From IMG/VR virus record IMGVR_UViG_3300028800_000180, positions 1 through 40,454 of that record: a stretch of DNA of 40,454 nt; one strand, given 5' to 3'. The notes under the pieces were generated by a model. It was not told where the DNA came from. It saw only the letters and a list, made by a program, of their open reading frames with translations, and searched no databases. The translations under genes were made by a program, and so were the position numbers. Source of the DNA: a virus. Each line of letters begins with the position of its first letter. The first letter of the stretch is position 1. Positions 15,029 to 23,102 of the stretch are shown here, in pieces.

Positions 15029-16680
15029 TGAGCTGGGATGAAATAGGTGCGATGCTTTTCCCGAGGCCCTACAACAATCTGAAAAAATATCAGGCCGGGC
15101 AGCAGTTGCCAGACATGCAAAGCGCATATCCGGCGCTGGTCGACTATGCTCAGCAGACCGGCACTACCGACCCACGCTTTTGGAATGATCCCGAGTCGCG
15201 GGCGGTCCTGGCCGAGAGTGGCACGACTGCCGACCTTGGACCGTTCGCAACCGGCACCGACCCGAACAATTACACGCAGGCTGCGAAATCGGACTTCCAG
15301 CAGCGCGCACAGGGTGAGGCCGGTCTCCGTGACTATATCGCCGGGAACGCTTCACCCAACGTCCTGGCGCAACTCACCAGTGCAGATGCAACCAAGCAGC
15401 ACATGGCTGCAATCCGTAACGTGGCGAGCGACTATCAGAATTTGCATGCTGATGGTTCGCAGGGTCTTAACTCCGTCGCAGGGCTCTTGGGGCTTGACCC
15501 CACCGATCTTAAGGGCCTCACTCCTGAACAGGTAATCTCTGCATCAAAGGAAGGCCGAGGGATTAAGAAGGAGGTTACCGACAAGGCCGCGAACGCCGAT
15601 TATTTGGGCGCCATTGCGGGGGTCGGCGGGATGTACCAGAATGCTCAGCCTTTCGACCCTGCCCAGCCACCTCCGGCTGGCGCGAACCCGGTTAACGGCC
15701 TGGTCTATAAGGATGCCACCGGGCAGCCGACGAAGCCTTACCTGATGCCATTCGAGAAGGCAAAAGATTTAATTCTGCAGGCGGCAGGTAGCTACGGTCA
15801 AGATCCGAAGCCGGCACTCGAAGCGCTGACCAAGCAGTACGAAAACACCTACACTAGTCCGGACGGCAAACCTACGGCTTCAAACTGGATGGGCAGGGAG
15901 CAGGCCCAGACGAAGGAGCAGCTATACGCCAGAGCCCAACGCGGGGATGCTGAGGCAGCGTCGATCATTAAGAATATGCAGCAAGACGATGTTGCCCAGA
16001 AAATAGCGGGGCGTCCTCCTCGTATGCCCTCGCCGGGGCGGATGGTGCAGGCATTCGATAACCAGACCCGCAGTCTCGTTTTTGTGGATGCCGCAGACGT
16101 TAAGGCTGACCCCGTGCGCTATGCCCCGGCTGGCGCCCAGATGAAGACGAACCAGCAGCAAACGCTCATTGAAGACATACGCGGCACGCTGAACAACACT
16201 ATGACTTCGCTGGACAAGATGAAGCCGTTCAGCAGTGCACAGCAGGCGCAAATCGCGCTCATGCTCAAACAGCGTGAGCCGACTTCGGCAATGTCGAACT
16301 TCTTGGGCTCCAAGATCGGCCAGACGCTCGACCCCGGTCAGGTCGATTACATCACCGACCTTGCCGTTCTGAAAGAGAACATTCTCGCAATGCGCTCTCT
16401 GCTCGGTGGCGGACAGGGGAGCCAGGACCAGCGCGCGGCCATCGAGGCGACGATCCCCGGCGCCATCCAACCCAACAAGGCATTTGCTAAGGTCCAGCTC
16501 AAGAAGGCACTCAGAACCCTTGACCGGCTGCAGCGCGGAGTGCCGAATGCTTCGCTCAAACCTGAAGGGGAAGGCGCCGCGCCGGGTGCCGCAAAAGGGA
16601 AGGCTGTGGTTGAGCGCCGAAGATCCAAGAGCGGGAAGATCCTCGTTAAGTACGCTGATGGCAGCATAGGAGAGGAATAA
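15028..16680 (+). CDS. Ejection-type internal virion protein, large
   Basis: A 550-residue protein. I chose ATG 15028 because it overlaps the preceding stop (TGATG) and starts MSWDEIGAMLF; the longer open frame to 14917 lies inside the previous gene. It is Gln/Ala-rich and helical throughout, with a Ser/Arg/Lys C-terminus (RRRSKSGKILVKYADGSIGEE) that may bind DNA or the next protein. No lysozyme or protease motif is visible. By position it is the second of three candidate ejection proteins that would form a channel across the envelope. Confidence 0.7.
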   Translation: MSWDEIGAMLFPRPYNNLKKYQAGQQLPDMQSAYPALVDYAQQTGTTDPRFWNDPESRAVLAESGTTADLGPFATGTDPNNYTQAAKSDFQQRAQGEAGLRDYIAGNASPNVLAQLTSADATKQHMAAIRNVASDYQNLHADGSQGLNSVAGLLGLDPTDLKGLTPEQVISASKEGRGIKKEVTDKAANADYLGAIAGVGGMYQNAQPFDPAQPPPAGANPVNGLVYKDATGQPTKPYLMPFEKAKDLILQAAGSYGQDPKPALEALTKQYENTYTSPDGKPTASNWMGREQAQTKEQLYARAQRGDAEAASIIKNMQQDDVAQKIAGRPPRMPSPGRMVQAFDNQTRSLVFVDAADVKADPVRYAPAGAQMKTNQQQTLIEDIRGTLNNTMTSLDKMKPFSSAQQAQIALMLKQREPTSAMSNFLGSKIGQTLDPGQVDYITDLAVLKENILAMRSLLGGGQGSQDQRAAIEATIPGAIQPNKAFAKVQLKKALRTLDRLQRGVPNASLKPEGEGAAPGAAKGKAVVERRRSKSGKILVKYADGSIGEE

Positions 16681-18071
16681 TGGCCTCAGACCTGAAAAAA
16701 GAATGGGAAGACGCCCAGCCCCTCCAGAGCGAGTGGGATGGTGCCGCGCCGGTCAAGAGTGCTCCTAAACAGTTTACCCCCCCCCAGCAGGTAACCGGAG
16801 TCAACGAGGGCGTGCCGCAGTGGGGCCGCGATAACCCGAACCTGTATGCAGGCGTCCAGACAGGTCTTGATCTTCTGCCAATGGCGGCCGGGCTAGTCGG
16901 TAGCCCCCTTGCTGGCCTTGCTGTAGCTGGTGGCATTAATGCGGCCGGGAAGTATGCACAGCGAAAAATCGCCGACCAGCCAACGGATGGAATGGATGTG
17001 GCCAAAGATGCCGCCCTGGGCGCTACAGTAGAGGGCGGGGGCCGTACCCTCGCCGGGGCCTTCAGGGGCGTTACCAACATCCCAGCTGTGCGTCAAGGTC
17101 TCAACTCAGCAGCAAACCGGATCATTCGCAGCGCCGGGAAGTTCGGCACTGGCGGCGGCCTCCAGCCGGCAGAGCAGCAGGCTATGGCTGAAACGGTACT
17201 CAAAAAGGGCTACCTCTTCAACCCCGAGAGTCACGGCGCGCTGCTCGACACCGTGAAGGCGAACAGTAGCGCCGTGGATGACATCTATGCAGCCGGTACG
17301 GCGGCGGGCGATACCTTCCCTGCCGACGAGGTGCTGGCCAATGGCGACTTTGGGAAGCTGATGAATCGCGGGGAAGCTGTGCGCGGGGTGGCGCCTAATT
17401 ATCTCAGCCAGGTCGGGAAGGTCATAAACAACTTCAAGAAGGGCGAGCGAGTCATTCAGCCGGAAGAGCAGTACCTCAATCCTCTGGAAGCGGCATTGAT
17501 GAACAAAAAGCCGGTATTCTCGCCGGCGGAACCAACGGTGACCGCCCCCTATACTCCGACTGACCTGAATGTCTCCAAGCGCCAGATATACCAGGACTTG
17601 GGCAACGCCTACAAAAACGGCAAGATCAACGACGCAGGGGAGCAGGGCGGCAAGACACTTGCCCACGCCATCAAGGAAACCCTGGACGCCAAGTATCCCG
17701 ACGCAGTGCCACTGAATGCCGACTCCTCGGATCTGCTGGCGCTGGAACCGTACTTCGCCCGGGCGATCAATAGGATCAGCCAGCGCGACGCCGTGGGCCT
17801 CGGCGAGAAGATCGCCCTGGGCTCGCTGAAGGACCCGGTAAGCCTTTCGGATCTCTCACCAGGGAAGCTCGGCAAGCTGGTCGCCGCCGTCTGGGACCGA
17901 CCCGAGATCAAAAGCAAGGTGGCGCGAATGATCTACAGCCAGAAGGCCGCAGGGCCAGCAGGCAAAGCGATCAAGGCTGTCGGCAAAGTGGCAGCACCCA
18001 CATTGAAAACGGCGCTCGAAGGCGAGATGTACACGCTGCCGCAACGCTGGAAAACGATAGGCGACGAGTAG
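16680..18071 (+). CDS. Ejection-type internal virion protein with a hydrophobic N-terminal segment
   Basis: A 463-residue protein, start overlapping the previous stop (TAATG). Residues about 60-95 form a Gly/Ala/Leu-rich hydrophobic stretch (LPMAAGLVGSPLAGLAVAGG), a possible membrane-inserting hairpin. The rest is Ala/Lys-rich and helical. This combination is common in the third ejection protein of short-tailed phages. No enzymatic motif is seen. A one-codon gap and a Shine-Dalgarno site lead to a tiny Lys/Pro/Met-rich gene. Confidence 0.65.
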   Translation: MASDLKKEWEDAQPLQSEWDGAAPVKSAPKQFTPPQQVTGVNEGVPQWGRDNPNLYAGVQTGLDLLPMAAGLVGSPLAGLAVAGGINAAGKYAQRKIADQPTDGMDVAKDAALGATVEGGGRTLAGAFRGVTNIPAVRQGLNSAANRIIRSAGKFGTGGGLQPAEQQAMAETVLKKGYLFNPESHGALLDTVKANSSAVDDIYAAGTAAGDTFPADEVLANGDFGKLMNRGEAVRGVAPNYLSQVGKVINNFKKGERVIQPEEQYLNPLEAALMNKKPVFSPAEPTVTAPYTPTDLNVSKRQIYQDLGNAYKNGKINDAGEQGGKTLAHAIKETLDAKYPDAVPLNADSSDLLALEPYFARAINRISQRDAVGLGEKIALGSLKDPVSLSDLSPGKLGKLVAAVWDRPEIKSKVARMIYSQKAAGPAGKAIKAVGKVAAPTLKTALEGEMYTLPQRWKTIGDE

Positions 18072-18097
18072 GACCACAACTAAAAAGGAGAACGACC

Positions 18098-18187
18098 ATG
18101 AAAAAGCCGACTGTGAAAGCCCCTAAAATGCCGAAAGGCCCCGCCATGGCACCCAAAATGCCGAAGATGCCGAAAAAGGGGAAGTAG
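18098..18187 (+). CDS. 29-residue Lys/Pro/Met-rich peptide
   Basis: ATG 18098 has a strong ribosome site (AAAAAGGAGAACGACC). The product repeats the motif PKMPK (KAPKMPKGP, APKMPKMPKKGK), contains no acidic residues and only four kinds of frequent residue (Lys, Pro, Met, Ala). It is too short for gene finders. It could be a DNA-condensing or virion-packaged peptide, or bind the acidic scaffold, but nothing proves function. Confidence 0.6.
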   Translation: MKKPTVKAPKMPKGPAMAPKMPKMPKKGK

Positions 18188-18207
18188 TAACCTCAGAACA
18201 GAGAAAA

Positions 18208-18227
18208 GCCCCCTCGCGCTAGGGGGC
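18208..18227 (+). terminator. Hairpin after the ejection genes
   Basis: GCCCCCT-CGCGCT-AGGGGGC forms a 7-bp G/C stem with a 6-base loop. It has no U run, so it may be a weak terminator or an RNA-processing/stability element between the ejection genes and the ATP-grasp gene. Confidence 0.5.
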
Positions 18228-18246
18228 CGTATCTCCAGGCGGTGAC

Positions 18247-19506
18247 ATGAGCTTATCGAACAAGAAAATTTTGATCATGGACCGGGGCCCGTTCAGCTAC
18301 CTTGCCCCCTTCATGGCGAAGTATTACGGCAAGGTCTTTTACCACCGGATCAGCGGCGGCCCGTACCTCGAAAGCCCTCTCTGCCACATCGGGGAAGGCC
18401 TGCCAGGCGTCACCTGGACGGATAACCCGTGGAAGGTCATGTCTTCAGTGGACGTCGTCTTCTTCCCCGATGTTTATGACGGCGCACTTCAAGTTTTCCT
18501 CAAGAGTGCCGGCGTCCCTGTTTGCGGCTCTCTGGGCGGCGAGAAGATGGAACTCGACAAAGCTTACTTCCTTGCCATGCTAAAAAAGGTGGGGCTCCCG
18601 GTAGCAAAGACGTACTGCGCGGGGGGGCTGTCCGACTTGTGGGACTACGTAAAGGGCAAAGACGGCCCTCTGTACATGAAGAACGCTGACAAGGAGCGCG
18701 GCGATTGGGAAACGCTCCCACACTACAACCAGCACCAGACCCGCAAGTTCATCGAGAAGAAACGTGCATCCCTCGGAGAACGTGCCGAAGACATCGAGAT
18801 CCTTGTCCAGTCTCCCATCGAGGCCGTCTGCGAGTTCGGAATCGATACCTTCCGGCTCGGCGGCAAACTGCCGGCCAAAGTCTGTGGTGGCTACGAGGAT
18901 AAGGACGAGGCGATCATCGAAGCAGTATTTGACGAGATTCCATCCGGCGCCTCCGAAGTAGAGGCAAAGATCGCACCCGTCTATGACTATCTGGGCTACG
19001 CTGGACCCTATTCTAACGAGCTTCGCTATACGGAGCAGGGGAAGGTATACCCGATTGACGAAACGTGCCGCTGTGCGTCTCCTCCGACTGCCTCGTGCTG
19101 TGTCTTGCTGGGTGAGTCCTACGCACAGGCCATTTACGACCTGGCGCACGACGAACTGCCAACAATCAGCAATGACTTCAAGTACGCCGCTGAGTTGGTT
19201 CTTTCGTCAAAATGGCATAACGACAATGAGCTTCATGTCGGATCTGTAAAAGATATCGAAAAGCTCGGCCTATTCGTTAAAAATGGCGTATGCCGAGGCG
19301 GACAGATTTATGCGGTGCCAAATGGCGATGACGGCATTCTTGGCAGCATCGTCTCGGGCCACAAGACCAGCTTCGAAGATGCAATCGAGGATGTGACTAA
19401 AAAGGTGAAGGACTTGAAAATATACCAGCTCGACTTCGACCTGGGCGCATTCGACCGGATCAAGGAAAAAATCGAGGGTGGCAGAAAACAGGGGATCAAC
19501 TTTTGA
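18247..19506 (+). CDS. ATP-grasp ligase-like protein
   Basis: A 419-residue protein with the layout of an ATP-grasp carboxylate-amine ligase. An N-terminal Rossmann-like domain (residues 1-100) is followed by EKMELDKAYFLAMLKKVGLP (about 98-118), as in PurD/carbamoyl-phosphate synthase-type enzymes. Next comes a Lys-containing strand (PLYMKNAD), an ILVQSPIEAVCEFGIDTF strand, and a metal-site-like segment SNELRYTEQGKVYPIDETCR (about 258-277). The substrate is unknown. It lies in the virion operon between ejection and fibre genes, and its stop overlaps the next start (TTGA). It may modify a virion protein, a host metabolite or a peptide. The fold is well supported; the reaction is not. Confidence 0.75.
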   Translation: MSLSNKKILIMDRGPFSYLAPFMAKYYGKVFYHRISGGPYLESPLCHIGEGLPGVTWTDNPWKVMSSVDVVFFPDVYDGALQVFLKSAGVPVCGSLGGEKMELDKAYFLAMLKKVGLPVAKTYCAGGLSDLWDYVKGKDGPLYMKNADKERGDWETLPHYNQHQTRKFIEKKRASLGERAEDIEILVQSPIEAVCEFGIDTFRLGGKLPAKVCGGYEDKDEAIIEAVFDEIPSGASEVEAKIAPVYDYLGYAGPYSNELRYTEQGKVYPIDETCRCASPPTASCCVLLGESYAQAIYDLAHDELPTISNDFKYAAELVLSSKWHNDNELHVGSVKDIEKLGLFVKNGVCRGGQIYAVPNGDDGILGSIVSGHKTSFEDAIEDVTKKVKDLKIYQLDFDLGAFDRIKEKIEGGRKQGINF

Positions 19507-19883
19507 ACGACATCATCATCACCACGATACCACACTGCCGGCAGCGGTACGATACAGCCGGGGATTACCGCGAGACAGGCGGGGCGCTTTGGTCTCTCAC
19601 CGTTTCAGAGATGCCGGATCCTCGCATGGAAGCCGCGCTCATTGTCCACGAACTGGTTGAGATGATCCTCACTAAGCACCGCGGCATCACCTGGGGAGAG
19701 ATTGACCGCTTCGATATGGGGCATCCAGAACTTGACGATCCCGGCGCAGATCCTCGGGCGCCATACCATCTTGAGCACCTGGCAGCAGAACAGATTGAAA
19801 AGCAGATGTGCATCCTTTTGGGTCTTCCCTGGGCTGAGTACCAGGCAGCTTTTGATGCCCTCAAATTCACCAATAAAGAATAA
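19503..19883 (+). CDS. Putative HExxE zincin-like small protein
   Basis: A 126-residue protein starting at TTG 19503, which overlaps the ATP-grasp stop by 4 bases. Residues about 43-52 read LIVHELVEMI, an HExxE helix resembling the HExxH metal site of zincins with Glu in place of the second His. Further conserved-looking acids and histidines follow (GHPELDDPGADPRAPYHLEH). It may be a small metallopeptidase or a metal-binding partner of the ATP-grasp enzyme. The last codons contain a regulatory-dyad-like sequence. Confidence 0.65.
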   Translation: MNDIIITTIPHCRQRYDTAGDYRETGGALWSLTVSEMPDPRMEAALIVHELVEMILTKHRGITWGEIDRFDMGHPELDDPGADPRAPYHLEHLAAEQIEKQMCILLGLPWAEYQAAFDALKFTNKE

Positions 19884-19885
19884 TA
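19866..19885 (+). promoter_or_regulatory. Degenerate regulatory dyad plus TAATAT, before the fibre block
   Basis: TTCACCAATAAAGAA (19866-19880) followed at once by TAATAT resembles the dyad-plus-(-10) elements elsewhere. The same 15 bases recur at 25103-25117. It lies in the end of the HExxE gene and upstream of 19910 and the fibre genes. The right half-site is imperfect (AGAA for TGAA). Confidence 0.35.
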
Positions 19886-19909
19886 TTTCATCAAATACCG
19901 GAGACACCA

Positions 19910-20134
19910 ATGGATGCTGGCAATATGGGATACGGCGCAGGCGGGGGGCTTCTGAGCGCTATTTTGACATGGGTGGGCTTCAAGCAGCGGCTAGACCGGG
20001 CAGATAGTGACATCTCAGAGCTGAAAAAAGCGGTTGTCTTCAAGGATACATGCGGGGTCTGCCACACTTCAACAGTAAGCGCCTATGACAAGCTAGACAA
20101 GAAACTTGATCTTATTTTAGGAAAACTCAAGTGA
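19910..20134 (+). CDS. Small membrane/coiled-coil protein with CxxCH, XhlA-like layout
   Basis: A 74-residue protein. It has a Gly-rich N-terminus and one short hydrophobic segment (GGGLLSAILTWVGF). A charged coiled-coil follows (KQRLDRADSDISELKKAV), then TCGVCH and a second coiled-coil end (YDKLDKKLDLILGKLK). This layout is like XhlA-type holin-associated phage proteins, but the CxxCH element is extra; a lone CxxCH could bind metal or even haem. Ribosome site ACCGGAGACACCA. The stop overlaps the next GTG. Confidence 0.65.
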   Translation: MDAGNMGYGAGGGLLSAILTWVGFKQRLDRADSDISELKKAVVFKDTCGVCHTSTVSAYDKLDKKLDLILGKLK

Positions 20135-20751
20135 ACCGCACCGCGCTGGTGATATTCGGGGGGCTGTTCTTGATGTGTATCTGCGCGACAGCCTATCCGG
20201 CACCGGGCGCAGTGTCGAGCATCGGTCCAGGCTTCGCTTTCAGTAACATATCGGGCGCTGGGGGCGAAATCCGCGCTGGTCACCCCGGTGATACATTCCG
20301 AATTATTGGGGCGGGCACAACCACTGTAAGCGCCAACCCATCCTCTAAGACGTTGACGGTTAATGGCGGTGGTGTTTCCAGCTTCAACGGACGGGCTGGA
20401 GCGGTGGTGCCTCAACCTGGCGATTATACTCCATCGAGCGTAGGGCTTAGTGGTGTCATTCCGCCAACCTCTGTCACCATCCCTGCAGGTGGCACCTACA
20501 CCTATCCGATCATCACATCATCCCTCTGGGGGCGAATCATCGTCGGAGCGAATACGAATAACGCGGATTTCAACATGGACAATGCCGGTAACGTCCAGAT
20601 CATTTCAATGGATTCGTCGGGACTGATCCTCAGCAATAGTAACCTGAGTGGTCACCTATGCATTGGCAGCTCTGTCGCTGCTAATCCAGTCGTGTTTTAT
20701 AACCGTACTGCCAGCATTGTTTCAGTTTTAATTTCAGGATTTTATCAATAA
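20131..20751 (+). CDS. Tail-fibre-like protein with Sec signal
   Basis: A 206-residue protein starting at GTG 20131 (GTGA overlap). N-terminal signal: NRT, hydrophobic core (ALVIFGGLFLMCICATA), small residues. The mature part contains SSFNGRAGAVVPQPGDYT, a segment widely found in phage fibre proteins, and a C-terminal beta domain. Its last 70 residues match in pattern the C-terminus of the next gene (GA...F...AGNVQ/GTVN...SSG...SN...ANP.V..N), so the two are paralogous there. It is probably a receptor-binding or fibre-tip subunit. Confidence 0.7.
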   Translation: MNRTALVIFGGLFLMCICATAYPAPGAVSSIGPGFAFSNISGAGGEIRAGHPGDTFRIIGAGTTTVSANPSSKTLTVNGGGVSSFNGRAGAVVPQPGDYTPSSVGLSGVIPPTSVTIPAGGTYTYPIITSSLWGRIIVGANTNNADFNMDNAGNVQIISMDSSGLILSNSNLSGHLCIGSSVAANPVVFYNRTASIVSVLISGFYQ

Positions 20752-20762
20752 GGGAGATTCGA

Positions 20763-22445
20763 ATGAAAAAATTTAGCTCAGGACTTATGCTCGGCTTGCT
20801 GCTTGTCTCGGCGATGTGCTACGGCGCAACTCAGGTCTTCCAGGGGAACGCGACCGGGACTGCCCTCAATGTAACCGGTACGGTAGCAGTGGCGAATGGC
20901 GGCACAGGAGCCACAACGCTTCCTGCAAACTATTTGCTGATGGGGAATAACACTAGCCCTGTGGCTTACGCCTCTTCGGTGTATCAGGCACCCAGCACCG
21001 GGAACGTACTGCTATTCTCTACGACCGACAACGCAACCGGGAAATTGCAGGTGAACGGCAACGAAACTATTACTGGCGGCTATCTTAAATTTGGCAGTGG
21101 CCTTAGCACCCTCGGTGAAAACTACGGGCTAGGAGTCTCCAGCGGAGACGCTACACATCCCTTCTGGGTCGGCGGATCAGGCTTGGTTGTAGGCACTACA
21201 CCATCAGGAGGCAGTTACGGCGTAGGCAGTGTGTATGCATCGGGGCAGCTTATATCCACCGTCGCGACCGGAACGGCGCCCCTTCAGGTTACATCCACCA
21301 CACCTGTTGCCAACCTCAGCATTGGCGGCAACGCCGCAACTGTAACAAACGGTACATTCACTACCTCGCTGACTAACAACGGCGGCGCTGGCGTGCTCGC
21401 ATGGCCCGCCGCCGGCGCGACACTGACGGTTCCGACGGGTGGCGGTACGCTCGGCTCGGCAGCGTTTACCGCGGCGAGCGCCTACGCTACATCAACGCAG
21501 GGCACTGAGGCCGATAACGCCATGCCGAAAGCGGGCGGCACGTTCACCGGATCGGTGACGATGACGGATGCTACCAATATCATCGCAGGCACAACCACCG
21601 GGACAAAGATAGGCACTGCGACCACACAGAAACTTGGATTTTTCAACGCAACTCCTATTGTTCAGCCAACAGGCGATGTGATCACCGCATTGACGAATCT
21701 CGGCCTGGTCGCCTCTCCAACCATTGCAGCCTCTACCGCAACTAATCTGTCGGGTGGCGCGGGCGGTTCAATCCCCTACCAGTCGGCAGCAAACACGACT
21801 GCGTTTCTGGCGAATGGATCAGCCGGTCAAATGATGCGCTCGACAGGCGGCACGACTGCACCGATCTGGTCCACTCCGACCTTTCCGAATACGGCGCCGG
21901 CCGGAAAAATATTGGTGGGGGATGGTACCAATATGGTGCTGTCAACTCCGACCTTCCCCAACGCCTCGGCTACCGCTCGTAAAATCATAGTGTCAGACGG
22001 TACGAACTGGGTAGCATCCACCGAAACCCATGCAGCCCCCGGGACAGTTGGCAATATTCTTATTTCCGACGGTACGAACTGGGTAGCGAATGCATCGGGC
22101 CCGGTTTTAGACGCAGGAGGTATGCAGTGCACGACGATGCAATTTCAAAAGGAATGCTACTATGCCGGGGCTGTCGCCAACAACGGCACCGTCACTCTTC
22201 CTTCTGTTACAAGCGGCTGGTCTGGCCAAGGAGAGATAACCATTGGCGCTGACGTTGACCGGGCTACGTTCACCACAAACGACACAGGTACAGTCAACCT
22301 TGTAGCGTCAAGTTCGGGCATTGTCTCCAATGCTGCCACTGCATCTAAAATACAAATGGGTGCTGTAACGCCGGCGAACCCGATTGTGATTACTAATGCA
22401 TCGGGAGTGTCGGCCAACATCATTCTTCATTTCAGAACGAAATAA
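20763..22445 (+). CDS. Long tail-fibre-like protein with Sec signal and DGTN repeats
   Basis: A 560-residue Gly/Thr/Ala/Ser-rich fibre-like protein. MKK plus a hydrophobic core (LMLGLLLVSAMCYGA) makes a good signal peptide. The centre is low-complexity beta repeats, including three DGTN units near residues 385-440 (VGDGTNMV, VSDGTNWVAS, ISDGTNWVAN) with a recurring STPTFPN. Residues about 95-160 resemble the middle of the next gene (THPF...LVVG...YGVGSVYASG). The C-terminal 70 residues resemble the end of the previous gene. It has a ribosome site AAGGGAGATTCGA. The modular sharing is typical of host-range proteins. Confidence 0.75.
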   Translation: MKKFSSGLMLGLLLVSAMCYGATQVFQGNATGTALNVTGTVAVANGGTGATTLPANYLLMGNNTSPVAYASSVYQAPSTGNVLLFSTTDNATGKLQVNGNETITGGYLKFGSGLSTLGENYGLGVSSGDATHPFWVGGSGLVVGTTPSGGSYGVGSVYASGQLISTVATGTAPLQVTSTTPVANLSIGGNAATVTNGTFTTSLTNNGGAGVLAWPAAGATLTVPTGGGTLGSAAFTAASAYATSTQGTEADNAMPKAGGTFTGSVTMTDATNIIAGTTTGTKIGTATTQKLGFFNATPIVQPTGDVITALTNLGLVASPTIAASTATNLSGGAGGSIPYQSAANTTAFLANGSAGQMMRSTGGTTAPIWSTPTFPNTAPAGKILVGDGTNMVLSTPTFPNASATARKIIVSDGTNWVASTETHAAPGTVGNILISDGTNWVANASGPVLDAGGMQCTTMQFQKECYYAGAVANNGTVTLPSVTSGWSGQGEITIGADVDRATFTTNDTGTVNLVASSSGIVSNAATASKIQMGAVTPANPIVITNASGVSANIILHFRTK

Positions 22446-22462
22446 TAGGGGGGCTGCCAGCT

Positions 22463-23092
22463 ATGAAATATTTTATATGCGCATGTCTGTTTTTGATCCA
22501 CGCAAGGGCCTACGCAGTGACGCCGCAGGGATTTAACGGCACATGCGGAGGACTCACGGGAACCCCTAACATCTCGGTAGGCACCCTTACCACATCGGGG
22601 CAGAGCGTACTCGGTTCATCCTTGAGATTTTCCTCTGGCAACTCTCTGCTAACTGAAAGCTGGGGCATGGGGGTAACGACCGGAGATTCAACGCATCCGT
22701 TCCATATTGATAGTTCGGCCCTGGTGGTCGGGAGCGCCCCCGGCGGCGGTACGTACGGCGTTGGGAGTGTCTACGCAAGCGGCATGGTGCAGGCAGCCAG
22801 CCACAATACTGTAGCATCGACAGTGAGCGCGACTAATGGATCTGCAACCACGCTGTTCAGCGTGTCCAGCGCGACCGGCATGTACATGTTGATGGCATAT
22901 ATCGCCGGGACTGGCAACGCTTCTGCCTATGTCGCGAATGCCATAATCTCGGTCGAATCTGGATCCGCTCGGATCATGCAGCAAACCAGCGGCTCACTGC
23001 TGTCCATATCGCTTAGTACAACGAACGTCCAGGCGACCCAGACCACGGGATCGACTCAGACGATCTCATACTCTTACCTGAAAATGATTTAA
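22463..23092 (+). CDS. Fibre-like protein with Sec signal, paralogue of the preceding gene
   Basis: A 209-residue protein with an N-terminal signal (MKYFICACLFLIHARAYA, cleavage after AYA). Its residues about 50-110 parallel the long fibre protein: LRFSSGNSLLTESWGMGV, then GDSTHPF and GTYGVGSVYASG. The C-terminal part is beta-rich and Ser/Thr/Gln-rich. It follows the fibre gene after 17 bases and precedes the beta-helix gene. Likely an alternative fibre or fibre-tip module made by duplication. Confidence 0.7.
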   Translation: MKYFICACLFLIHARAYAVTPQGFNGTCGGLTGTPNISVGTLTTSGQSVLGSSLRFSSGNSLLTESWGMGVTTGDSTHPFHIDSSALVVGSAPGGGTYGVGSVYASGMVQAASHNTVASTVSATNGSATTLFSVSSATGMYMLMAYIAGTGNASAYVANAIISVESGSARIMQQTSGSLLSISLSTTNVQATQTTGSTQTISYSYLKMI

Positions 23093-23102
23093 GGGAGGTT
23101 CC

